DNA of 12,455 nucleotides from Deltaproteobacteria bacterium (GTDB lineage: Bacteria; Desulfobacterota; Syntrophia; Syntrophales; UBA5619), in assembly GCA_023487865.1 (NCBI GenBank), contig JAMDBG010000060.1:3510-15964 (forward strand), written 5' to 3'. The notes beneath the pieces were generated by a model. The model saw only the letters and a program-made list of their open reading frames with translations, ran no database searches and was not told where the DNA came from. Positions 5,387-12,251 of this stretch are shown one piece after another. The stretch's first letter is position 1. Each line of letters starts with the position of its first letter. A program made the translations under genes and the position numbers.

Positions 5387-8017
5387 ATGTTTCGTAGTAT
5401 AAAACATTATCAAAACTCTTTGCGGAATATCCCCTGGCAGGCCCCGGGGAATATCACTAAAATCAAAATATCATTGATGGCCCTCCCTTTCCGAAAACAG
5501 TTTTTCAGGGCCTGTCTCTTGGCACTGATCGTCATCTCTTCCCTTTCCGTCTTGAAAGCACTGATATCCTATGACGATGCCACTTCCATCTATCTATCCT
5601 TTTCACTGAAATCACCCACGGAGGGTATTGCTGCCCTCTACTATGATGTGGGAAAGGGTTATAACGCCGGTGACGTCCACACTGCTTTCATCAGGGGGAA
5701 TGGTCAGGTCTGTAACTATCTTTTCAAGATACCGAATAAGACGCTCTACAACCTGCGATGGGATCCGCCGCCTGCGACGTACGATCCCATCTCCATCCGA
5801 AAGATCGAGATCCTGGATGGTTCCCACAACGTGTTGAAACATCTGGACCTTCGTCAACTGGAACCCTTGTATCAAATCCAGGCTTTGGAAGTATCCGACG
5901 AAAAGGCGGAGCTCCGCGTTCAGGAAGGTGCGAATGATCCTCAGGTGAAAATCCGCCTCGAATCCCCCTTCAATGCGAACAGAGTCTATCCCCTGTTCAA
6001 ATTCCTCGGGGGGGCCCTTCTCGAATTTACGGGTTTTTTCCTTGTCACCTGCCTGCTGGCCTATCTTTGGCTCCGCGGGCGGAACAAGGCTGTCACAACA
6101 ATCATCTTGGTTTCTCTGGTGATTTTCGGTTTTCGTTGCTGGACACTTTATAATGACGCCGTTTCGTTGTTTGTTCAGGTGAACATGCGTTCCTCCATCG
6201 ACAGCATGGCTCAGGTCTATTACGATCTGAAAGGCTCGGGGATGAGTGAAAAGCAATCCCTCTCGATGCGAACAACGGGCGGGGATGGCTTCAGGCGCTA
6301 TCGATTCAAGATACCCAACAAACTGATTTACGAAATTCGCTTCGATCCCCTGACCGCGGGCGGAAAAGTGCGAATCGGAGAAATCAAGATAACCGATGCC
6401 TTCAGCAGGATTTTGCGCGAGATCGATGTGAGGCAAATCAAACCAAAAAATCAGATAAGCGCCATCGATTATTTCACTGATGGATTGGAAGTGTCCGTCG
6501 CGGAAGGCTTCGATGATCCGCAATTAGTCCTGCCTCTGGAAGGCAGTTTGAATTTTGAAGGCAAGCTTCCGTTTCCAATGCTGAGATGGCTCCTGGCGGT
6601 GATGACGGAGCTGGTTTTTTTTGCCTTGTGTGCCTTCGTTCTTATCCAGGTCTGGGGAAAATGGGACCGCTTGTTTCTTGGCGGGTTGGACAGCCCTTTT
6701 GTTCAGGAGAAACTGCCTCTCATTTATATGGGAACCGCCTCGGGTCTGATATTGGCCATGGGTTTTATCAGCGGGCTCGATGTTCACCCGGATGAGTGGG
6801 GCGCCCACATGAAGGCCGCCGCTTACTATATTGATCACTGGCTTCCTGCGGCGGTGGACGACCCCCGGATCGTGAACAGCATATCCTCATACGGTATCAG
6901 CAACCTCTGGCATATTGAACCGATCTATTTTTTTGCCGCAAAGGCCACCCATCTGTTGTCCGGCATCGTATCCGATTTCTACCTGAAGTTGCGTTTGTTC
7001 AATGCCTTTTTATTTCTCTCATTGGTGCTTGTTATCTTTGCGCAGATCAAACGGTCAAAGTGGGTGGTTCTTTTCCTCGTTGTCACACCGCAGCTCTGGT
7101 ATGTATTTTCCTACTTCAACAATGATGCCTTCCCTTGGTTTATTGCCATGCTTGTGGCGATGCAGGTCGTCGATCCGGAATCCTCGTTGAACCGATTCCT
7201 CTCCGCCCCAGCCATGCGTCGTCATATCGGTGGCGGCGTCCTGGCAGGGATTCTGTTGGGATTGCTCATTTCTTCGAAATTGAACTATAGACTCTTCGTC
7301 GCTTTTCTGATCTTTGCCGTCATATGGAAGCTCCTGTTTGAGACATCAGCGTCGGAGAGACACCTCCAACTGAAAAAATGGATCTTTGTCGGTATCCTGG
7401 CAACGCTGGTCTATCTGCCCATTTTTGTATACGATCAATACGTCAATGATTTCAATAAAACCGAAAAGGCAATGGGCGTTATGGAACGTTACGCCGAGAC
7501 TCGATTCAAGCTGAGCACCATACGGAATGATCTCTCTTCCTCCTATACAGGACTGCGCCTGAGGGACAAAGGGATCTCTTTTCAGGAACTCTTCCTGCAA
7601 AAGACAGACTGGCGTGATATGTCCTTCAAGAGCTTTTTTGGCGTCTACGGTTACATGGATCTTTTTTCAGACAGGGACTATTATCGGGCTCTCACCTATG
7701 CACTGGGTGCTTTCTTTCTGGTGGTTTTCTTTTATGTTGCATTCACTCTTCCCTTCCGGGACGTGGTTTTTTTCTTGTTCGTATGCCTTTTCGCAGGCTT
7801 GGCGGTCGGCCAATCGGTTTACCATTCCTGGACCAATGACTTTCAGCCCCAGGGACGATATCTCTTTGTGATTCTACCGATATTCCTGGTAGGTTTTGCC
7901 AGGCTTCCGGTTTCCTTCCGCTCGCGGATCATTCCTCCGTTCGGTCTTATTTTTTTTTCTCTCAGCGTCTGGTCTTTTCTGCTGACGGGTCTTAAGATGA
8001 TCCCAAAAATTAATTAG
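5387..8017 (+). CDS. Large polytopic membrane protein, DUF2142-like / GT-C glycosyltransferase type, with duplicated N-terminal domains
   Basis: The 876-residue product has an N-terminal membrane segment (about 41-61), an extracytoplasmic beta-rich domain (about 62-195), two membrane segments (about 204-228 and 235-252), a second copy of the domain (about 255-390), and then a core with about twelve hydrophobic segments (about 399-868). The core resembles DUF2142 / GT-C proteins: an acidic HPDE motif (467-470) in the loop after a membrane segment, SFFGVYGYMD (749-758), and QGRYLFVILP near the end. GT-C enzymes use polyprenyl-linked sugars outside the cytoplasmic membrane, so a role in surface polysaccharide or glycan modification is inferred, not shown. 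The ATG at 5387 has only a weak GAGAGCGGG seven T upstream; an ATG at 5477 is an alternative. The gene is opposite in strand to its neighbours, less GC-rich (23 and 27 of 60 in lines 6421 and 7021), and no polysaccharide genes flank it. Confidence 0.8.
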   Translation: MFRSIKHYQNSLRNIPWQAPGNITKIKISLMALPFRKQFFRACLLALIVISSLSVLKALISYDDATSIYLSFSLKSPTEGIAALYYDVGKGYNAGDVHTAFIRGNGQVCNYLFKIPNKTLYNLRWDPPPATYDPISIRKIEILDGSHNVLKHLDLRQLEPLYQIQALEVSDEKAELRVQEGANDPQVKIRLESPFNANRVYPLFKFLGGALLEFTGFFLVTCLLAYLWLRGRNKAVTTIILVSLVIFGFRCWTLYNDAVSLFVQVNMRSSIDSMAQVYYDLKGSGMSEKQSLSMRTTGGDGFRRYRFKIPNKLIYEIRFDPLTAGGKVRIGEIKITDAFSRILREIDVRQIKPKNQISAIDYFTDGLEVSVAEGFDDPQLVLPLEGSLNFEGKLPFPMLRWLLAVMTELVFFALCAFVLIQVWGKWDRLFLGGLDSPFVQEKLPLIYMGTASGLILAMGFISGLDVHPDEWGAHMKAAAYYIDHWLPAAVDDPRIVNSISSYGISNLWHIEPIYFFAAKATHLLSGIVSDFYLKLRLFNAFLFLSLVLVIFAQIKRSKWVVLFLVVTPQLWYVFSYFNNDAFPWFIAMLVAMQVVDPESSLNRFLSAPAMRRHIGGGVLAGILLGLLISSKLNYRLFVAFLIFAVIWKLLFETSASERHLQLKKWIFVGILATLVYLPIFVYDQYVNDFNKTEKAMGVMERYAETRFKLSTIRNDLSSSYTGLRLRDKGISFQELFLQKTDWRDMSFKSFFGVYGYMDLFSDRDYYRALTYALGAFFLVVFFYVAFTLPFRDVVFFLFVCLFAGLAVGQSVYHSWTNDFQPQGRYLFVILPIFLVGFARLPVSFRSRIIPPFGLIFFSLSVWSFLLTGLKMIPKIN
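5570..5962 (+). repeat. Protein-level repeat, copy 1 (beta-rich domain of the membrane protein)
   Basis: Residues 62-192 align with residues 255-385 at a nearly constant offset of 193. Shared anchors in this copy are YYD at 85-87, FKIPNK at 113-118, LDLRQ at 153-157 and EGANDPQ at 180-186. About 40 of 131 positions are identical by eye, so the duplication is old and is not obvious in the DNA. The domain lies between membrane segments, which suggests it is exposed outside the cytoplasm. Confidence 0.75.
6149..6541 (+). repeat. Protein-level repeat, copy 2 (beta-rich domain of the membrane protein)
   Basis: Residues 255-385 form the second copy, with YYD at 278-280, FKIPNK at 307-312, IDVRQ at 346-350 and EGFDDPQ at 373-379. 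A hydrophobic segment precedes it, as in copy 1, so the duplicated unit seems to include the membrane segment (about 193 residues per unit). Confidence 0.75.
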
Positions 8018-8027
8018 AGGGTATGAT

Positions 8028-8064
8028 GTGAATCGGAATGGTCCGGAGCGAATCACCTCTTTTC
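8028..8064 (+). terminator. Probable terminator of the membrane-protein gene
   Basis: GTGAATCG (8028-8035) and CGAATCAC (8049-8056) pair over 8 positions with one mismatch around a 13-nt loop, followed by CTCTTTTC. It begins 10 nt after the stop codon. The stem is imperfect and the T run short, so strength is uncertain. Confidence 0.45.
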
Positions 8065-8080
8065 AGAAATTATAAACCGT

Positions 8081-8098
8081 AAAAAAATGAATTCATTT
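8081..8098 (-). terminator. Weak terminator candidate at the end of gltX
   Basis: On the minus strand the 14-bp palindrome AAATGAATTCATTT (8085-8098), which begins at the last base of the gltX stop codon, can form a 5-bp AT-rich stem with a 4-nt loop, followed by a run of 7 T partly within the stem. It is AT-rich, so it may be weak. Together with the plus-strand hairpin nearby, it would insulate the two convergent genes. Confidence 0.35.
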
Positions 8099-9606
8099 CA
8101 GGTAAGGGTGAGGGCCTGTTCGACCCGTTTGCACAGTGAGGCCGGGTTGAGGAGGGCAAAGACCCGATCCATCTCCGGCCCGTGCAGGCGGCCGGTCAGG
8201 GCGGCCCGGATCGGCAGGTAGAGTTTCTTTCCCTTCAGGTCGGTCTGCTCGCCGATTTGCTTTATCAGGACGGCAAAAAGAAGAGGCGTTCCCTCCCCGT
8301 TTGCGGGGACGATGGCGGGCGCGTCTTTTACCGGCATGACTCCACCTCCCAGGATGGCCTCCCCTTCGATGTGTCCCCACAGCGCCGCAAGGACTCGCTT
8401 TGCATCGTCACTCCTGAGGAGCGACGCCGCCTCCTCGTCCAATTGGAAGCGATCGTCGGAAAAGATATCGAGGAACCCTCCGATATCGGCCAGTGTCGGG
8501 AGGCTGTCCTGGACGGCGGCAACGATCCCTTCGAACCTCTCCTGTCCGAAGGAATCCTCGTCGTACCCGGCCTCTCGGATGAAGGGGGTGAGCCGCTCCG
8601 CCAGAACAGCGGGGTCGAAGCGCCGGATGTAGATGCCATTCAACCACAGGAGTTTCTCTTCGTCAAAGACGGCGCCGCCCTTCCCGGTGCGTTCTAAGGA
8701 AAAACCTTCGCTGATCTCCTTTGCCGAGACGACCTCCCGCCCCCCTTCGAAGGAGCTTCCCATCAGGGCGAGGTAATTGAGCAACGCCTCCGGCAGGACC
8801 CCCCTGCGGCGGAACGCCCCGACGGAGGTGGCGCCGTGGCGCTTGCTGAGCTTCGTGTGGTCCTTGCCGAGGACCAGACCATGGTGGGCAAAGACCGGCG
8901 GTGAAAACCCCAGCGCCCTGTAGAGAAGCACCTGTGCGGCGGTGTTGGAGAGGTGGTCCTCCCCGCGGATGACGTGGCTGATCTCCATCGCGTGGTCGTC
9001 GGCGACGACGGCGAAGTTGTAAGCGGGGATACCGTTCGAACGGACGATGATGAAATCTCCGATCGCCTCACCCTGAAAGACCATCGGCCCGCGGATCAGA
9101 TCCTCGAAGGCGATCGGTCCTGGCTCAACGTGGAAACGCCAGACTGGCTGTCGTCCCTCGGCGTAGAGCTGTTTTTGCTGGGCCTCCGAGAGCTCGCGGC
9201 ACTTTCCCAGGTAGCGCGGCATCAACCGGCTCGCGACGAGCGATGCCCGCTCTGCTTCCAGCTCTGCTTCGGTGCAGTAGCAGGGGTAGACCTTCCCCTC
9301 GGCAATCAGGCGATCGAGGCAGCCACGATAGATATCGAGGCGTTCGGTCTGGTGGTATGGGCCGTGAGCGCCTCCCACTCCCGGTCCCTCGTCCCAGTCG
9401 ATCCCCAGCCACCCGGGCACCTCCAGGGGCTTCGTCTCGACGGCCGTGGTCGTCGGGCTCTGGTCCGTATCCTCGACGCGCAGGATGAAGGCGCCGCCGT
9501 GGCGCCGCGCGAAAAGCCAGTTGAAGAGAGCCGTCCGCGCGTTGCCGACGTGGAGCTCCCCTGTCGGCGAGGGGGCAAACCGCACCCGGATGCCTGGCGT
9601 GCTCAT
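8098..9606 (-). CDS. gltX: Glutamyl-tRNA synthetase
   Basis: The 502-residue class I synthetase charges tRNA-Glu with glutamate (and tRNA-Gln in organisms that use the transamidation route; which applies here cannot be seen). The N-terminal Rossmann fold has FAPSPTGELHVGNARTALFN (10-29), with HVGN (19-22) in place of HIGH; the KMSKS-type loop is KLSKRHG (252-258). C109-x-C111 followed by Y132-x3-C136 resembles the zinc-binding pattern of GluRS. The C-terminal anticodon-binding part (about 330-500) is present and the length is normal. The ATG at 9604-9606 overlaps the ispF stop (ATGA), and GGGGGAGAG lies shortly upstream, so translation is probably coupled to ispF. Residues 49-66 differ from the usual pattern of a helix ending in L-x-WLG. 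Some lines are very GC-rich (42 of 60 in 9421-9480). Confidence 0.97.
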   Translation of the reverse strand: MSTPGIRVRFAPSPTGELHVGNARTALFNWLFARRHGGAFILRVEDTDQSPTTTAVETKPLEVPGWLGIDWDEGPGVGGAHGPYHQTERLDIYRGCLDRLIAEGKVYPCYCTEAELEAERASLVASRLMPRYLGKCRELSEAQQKQLYAEGRQPVWRFHVEPGPIAFEDLIRGPMVFQGEAIGDFIIVRSNGIPAYNFAVVADDHAMEISHVIRGEDHLSNTAAQVLLYRALGFSPPVFAHHGLVLGKDHTKLSKRHGATSVGAFRRRGVLPEALLNYLALMGSSFEGGREVVSAKEISEGFSLERTGKGGAVFDEEKLLWLNGIYIRRFDPAVLAERLTPFIREAGYDEDSFGQERFEGIVAAVQDSLPTLADIGGFLDIFSDDRFQLDEEAASLLRSDDAKRVLAALWGHIEGEAILGGGVMPVKDAPAIVPANGEGTPLLFAVLIKQIGEQTDLKGKKLYLPIRAALTGRLHGPEMDRVFALLNPASLCKRVEQALTLT

Positions 9607-10085
9607 GCGGTCTCTCCCCCGGCAAGGATGACGACGGCAAATGCAGCCGCGCCCTCCCCAGCCCCTATGAGCCCCATCCCCTCGTTGGTCTTGGCCTTCA
9701 CGCTGACCTGCGTGGGAGCAATCCCGAGGACTCCGGCGATATTTGCCGCCATCTCATCGAGATAGGGCGAAAGTTTCGGGCTCTCCAGAACAACAGTCGA
9801 GTCCACGTTGTGGACATGATACCCCTTCCCGGCCGCGAGCACCGAGACCCGCTCCAGGAGCAGAATGCTGGAAATATCTTTATAGGCGGCATCCGTATCG
9901 GGGAACTGCCGGCCGATGTCACCGGCGCCGACAGCGCCCAGTATCGCGTCACATATGGCGTGGATCAGTACGTCTGCATCGGAATGGCCGAGGAGTCCCC
10001 GCTCAAAAGGGACCCCTTTCCCGCCGAGGATAAGCTTTCTGCCTGCCACAAGACGGTGACTGTCATACCCGAAACCGATGCGCAT
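9603..10085 (-). CDS. ispF: 2-C-methyl-D-erythritol 2,4-cyclodiphosphate synthase
   Basis: The 160-residue enzyme converts CDP-methylerythritol 2-phosphate into methylerythritol 2,4-cyclodiphosphate plus CMP, the fifth step of the MEP isoprenoid pathway; the family is a homotrimer with zinc. The predicted zinc ligands are D8 and H10 (GYDSHRL) and H42 (LIHAICDA). Other family blocks are LLGHSDADV, FPDTD, and NEGMGLIGAGEGAAA near the end. The ATG at 10083-10085 has AAGGAG 6 nt upstream. The stop overlaps the gltX start by the ATGA junction. The gene is separate from ispD, not fused to it as in some proteobacteria, and follows it after 151 nt. Confidence 0.97.
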   Translation of the reverse strand: MRIGFGYDSHRLVAGRKLILGGKGVPFERGLLGHSDADVLIHAICDAILGAVGAGDIGRQFPDTDAAYKDISSILLLERVSVLAAGKGYHVHNVDSTVVLESPKLSPYLDEMAANIAGVLGIAPTQVSVKAKTNEGMGLIGAGEGAAAFAVVILAGGETA

Positions 10086-10152
10086 CGAACTCTCCTTAAA
10101 CAGGGAAAAGAGACCCGGCCGACTTCACAGGTCCGATTGTCCGATAAACCGT

Positions 10153-10172
10153 CCCCGCCGCAAGCAGCGGGG
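10153..10172 (-). other. GC-rich hairpin in the ispD-ispF spacer
   Basis: On the minus strand CCCCGCTG, CTTG, CGGCGGGG folds into an 8-bp stem (one T-G wobble) with a 4-nt loop. No T run follows, so it is not a classical intrinsic terminator. It could stabilise the upstream ispD message end, pause polymerase, or be a small dispersed repeat. Confidence 0.5.
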
Positions 10173-10190
10173 CATTAATCTGAGGGTTCC

Positions 10191-10207
10191 GCCGTCCGAC
10201 CCACGGC
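10191..10207 (-). other. Second, smaller hairpin in the ispD-ispF spacer
   Basis: GCCGT and ACGGC form a 5-bp stem with a 7-nt loop, 18 nt from the stronger hairpin at 10153-10172. It has no T run. The adjacent CGGCAAGCCGC resembles the CGCCGCAAGCAGCG of the first hairpin, which hints at a related pair, but the match is short. Confidence 0.3.
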
Positions 10208-10236
10208 AAGCCGCAGGGAATAGAACCTGAAGCGAT

Positions 10237-10941
10237 TCAACCGCCCGTTTCATTTGAAGAGCGGCGGATGACGAGATCGCCCCAGAGGAGATCCTCCGGC
10301 GTCGTCACTTTGATATTGTTGCAGTCACCGGGGATCATCCTCACGGCGATCCCCATTCTTTCCACCAGCGAGGCGTCGTCGGTGCCGTAAAATCGATCGG
10401 CCCCGGCCTTCTGGTATGCGGCGATGAGGATCGGCCTGCGAAAGGCCTGCGGTGTCTGTGTGAGCCACAACCCTTCCCGGATGACCGTTCTTTTCACCCA
10501 TCCCTCGGCGGTCACTTCCTTTACGGTATCCTTTACCGGCACTCCGACGGTTACGGCGCCGAACTCCCGTACCGCTTCAACCGCCCGATTGATGATGTCC
10601 CCGGAGACGAAAGGCCGGACCCCGTCATGAACGATGACAATCCCATGCTCGTCGCTTACCTGCTGCAAGGCATTGCGGACCGAATCCTGCCTCTCTTTCC
10701 CTCCGGGAAGGACAAGACTGACCTTGGCAAGGCTGTATCTGTCGACGATCTCCTGTCGAACTTCCGGAATATCCCCTTCGGGAACAACGAGGAAGATCTC
10801 ATCGACAACCGGCGATCGCTGGAACGCCTGCAGGGTATGGACGATTATCGGGATGCCCGCCAGCGGGAGGTACTGTTTTGGGGTCCCGTTTCCCATCCGT
10901 CTCCCCGCTCCCCCGGCGGGAATGATCGCAACCGTCTTCAT
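10237..10941 (-). CDS. ispD: 2-C-methyl-D-erythritol 4-phosphate cytidylyltransferase
   Basis: The 234-residue enzyme joins CTP and methylerythritol 4-phosphate to form CDP-methylerythritol, the third step of the MEP pathway. Family motifs occur in order: IPAGGAGRRMG (8-18), TPKQYLPL, VHDGVRPF, LTQTPQAFRR, YGTDDASLVE, and NNIKVTTPEDL near the C terminus. The length is typical of a stand-alone IspD. The ATG at 10939-10941 is the first in frame and gives the standard start MKTVAIIPAGG; the Shine-Dalgarno sequence is weak (GGGA, 7 nt upstream). It lies 16 nt after the T run of a strong terminator that ends the upstream gene, so its transcription must come from read-through or from a promoter inside that gene. 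Confidence 0.97.
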   Translation of the reverse strand: MKTVAIIPAGGAGRRMGNGTPKQYLPLAGIPIIVHTLQAFQRSPVVDEIFLVVPEGDIPEVRQEIVDRYSLAKVSLVLPGGKERQDSVRNALQQVSDEHGIVIVHDGVRPFVSGDIINRAVEAVREFGAVTVGVPVKDTVKEVTAEGWVKRTVIREGLWLTQTPQAFRRPILIAAYQKAGADRFYGTDDASLVERMGIAVRMIPGDCNNIKVTTPEDLLWGDLVIRRSSNETGG

Positions 10942-10957
10942 GACAACATCCCGAAAT

Positions 10958-10989
10958 AAAAAAAGCCCGGCGATAGTGCATCACCGGGC
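10958..10989 (-). terminator. Strong intrinsic terminator between the PIN-TRAM gene and ispD
   Basis: On the minus strand GCCCGGTGAT and ATCGCCGGGC form a 10-bp stem with one T-G wobble and a 5-nt loop, followed by seven T. It starts 10 nt after the PIN-TRAM stop codon and its T run ends 16 nt before the ispD ATG. Confidence 0.9.
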
Positions 10990-10999
10990 CTGGTATCGA

Positions 11000-12022
11000 T
11001 TATTGCTTCGCATTTGCCCCGTAGGGCTTCTTGTCTGACATCACCGCTTTCATTTCCGAAAAGATCATCCTGCCGGCGGTCGTCTGCAAAACGCTGGTCA
11101 CCAGCGCCTCAACGTTCATCCCCTGGTATTTCTGGGCGTTGTCGACGATAATCATCGTCCCGTCGTCCAGATAGGCAACCCCCTGCCCCGGCTCCTTGCC
11201 GTCCTTGATGATCTTGACCGTCATCAATTCGCCCGGCAGCACCACAGGTTTGAGGGCATTGGCCAGCTCGTTGACATTGAGGATCTTGATCCCCTGCAAC
11301 TCGGCCACCTTGTTCAGGTTGAAATCATTCGTGATGATCTTTCCGTTGGTCTTCTTTGCCAGAGCGATGAGTTTGGCATCCACCCCCTTGATCTTGGGAA
11401 AATCATGGTCGACCACATCGATATAGATGCCGGTGCTGCGCTGCATCCGGTTGAGGATATCGAGTCCCCTCCGCCCCCGGGCCCGCTTCATTGAATCCGA
11501 GGAATCGGCGATGTACTGCAGCTCGTCAAGAACAAAGCGGGGAACGATGAGATTGCCCTCCATGAAACCGGTGTCGCAGATATCCGCAATTCTGCCGTCG
11601 ATGATGACGCTGGTGTCCAGGATACGATAATCACTGATCTCTTTTGCCGGGCCCCAGCCGAAGAGGCTGAGTTCCTCCACTTTTTTCGATCCCAAGACAA
11701 GTCCCAGGTAACCCATGATGCCGGTTAAAAGCGCATAGATCCAGGGGACAACCTGCCGCTTTTCCATGATATTGCTGACAAAACTCAAACCATAGGCAAA
11801 TAAGAAAGCAATCAACAGACCGATGATCATCCCTACGACACCGCCCAGGATGACCCGCAAGGATACCTTCCTGATGGCCTGTTCTATCTGTATGACAAAT
11901 AGAGCAATCAATAAACCCAAACATAATCCGATCACCCATTTCCACCATTGATCATAACTATGGTAGGCAATAGAATAACCACTTGCGGAACATGCCATAA
12001 TCAAGAGTATTTTCACAATCAC
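11000..12022 (-). CDS. yacL: Membrane-anchored PIN-TRAM protein (YacL family, putative RNase)
   Basis: The 340-residue product has four predicted membrane segments (about 3-20, 27-46, 57-82 and 91-111), then a cytoplasmic PIN domain (about 132-255) and a TRAM domain (about 262-325). PIN domains are metal-dependent nucleases; the acidic residues expected at the active site are visible as D136 (LDTSVIIDGR), E167 (VLDELQ), D215 (VDAKL) and D233 (TNDFN). TRAM domains bind RNA. The architecture matches Bacillus YacL; the substrate is not known to me. The GTG start at 12020-12022 is supported by AAGGAGGT 8 nt upstream. The short lysine-rich tail after residue 325 is unremarkable. Upstream is carD (gap 229 nt) and downstream ispD, the same neighbourhood as in many Firmicutes. 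The end is a strong terminator. Confidence 0.92.
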   Translation of the reverse strand: MIVKILLIMACSASGYSIAYHSYDQWWKWVIGLCLGLLIALFVIQIEQAIRKVSLRVILGGVVGMIIGLLIAFLFAYGLSFVSNIMEKRQVVPWIYALLTGIMGYLGLVLGSKKVEELSLFGWGPAKEISDYRILDTSVIIDGRIADICDTGFMEGNLIVPRFVLDELQYIADSSDSMKRARGRRGLDILNRMQRSTGIYIDVVDHDFPKIKGVDAKLIALAKKTNGKIITNDFNLNKVAELQGIKILNVNELANALKPVVLPGELMTVKIIKDGKEPGQGVAYLDDGTMIIVDNAQKYQGMNVEALVTSVLQTTAGRMIFSEMKAVMSDKKPYGANAKQ

Positions 12023-12030
12023 ACTTGTTC

Positions 12031-12038
12031 ACCTCCTT
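12031..12038 (-). promoter_or_regulatory. Ribosome binding site deciding the GTG start of the PIN-TRAM gene
   Basis: AAGGAGGT on the minus strand is a near-perfect Shine-Dalgarno sequence, 8 nt before GTG (12020-12022). It fixes a non-ATG start directly before the first membrane segment. The rest of the 229-nt spacer up to carD shows no clear promoter; it has one weak 6-bp stem (GGCAGA at 12112-12117 with TCTGCC at 12132-12137). Confidence 0.8.
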
Positions 12039-12251
12039 CCATTCCAGGATAGGATTCCTGCCTCGCTTCCTCATCTGCAACCCGACCGCAGAAAGGGTGG
12101 ATCATGGAATCGGCAGATGTATATCGGCGGCTCTGCCCCGGGTGAGCGGCTTTATCGCCTTTTTATGACAGCATTCATCTTGGCTTTTTTGGTTTACGAT
12201 CCAATCTTTTTCAAAGAACAGGGCTCCGACAAGGAAGACGTCACTCCCGTT

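Noticed and set aside
5612..6523. A 303-codon minus-strand open frame inside the membrane-protein gene
   Set aside because: It mirrors the coding frame of the large gene, whose repeated domains and membrane segments are coherent; no ribosome site or family similarity was seen.
8953..9765. A 270-codon open frame on the plus strand across gltX and ispF
   Set aside because: It is antisense to two firmly identified genes in very GC-rich DNA, where long chance frames are common, and its sequence resembles no family I recognise.
12112..12160. A GC-rich stretch with GGCAGA/TCTGCC arms and a TTTTT run in the carD to PIN-TRAM spacer
   Set aside because: The 6-bp stem has a 14-nt loop, and the T run follows on the plus strand, where no gene ends, so it is not a convincing terminator.
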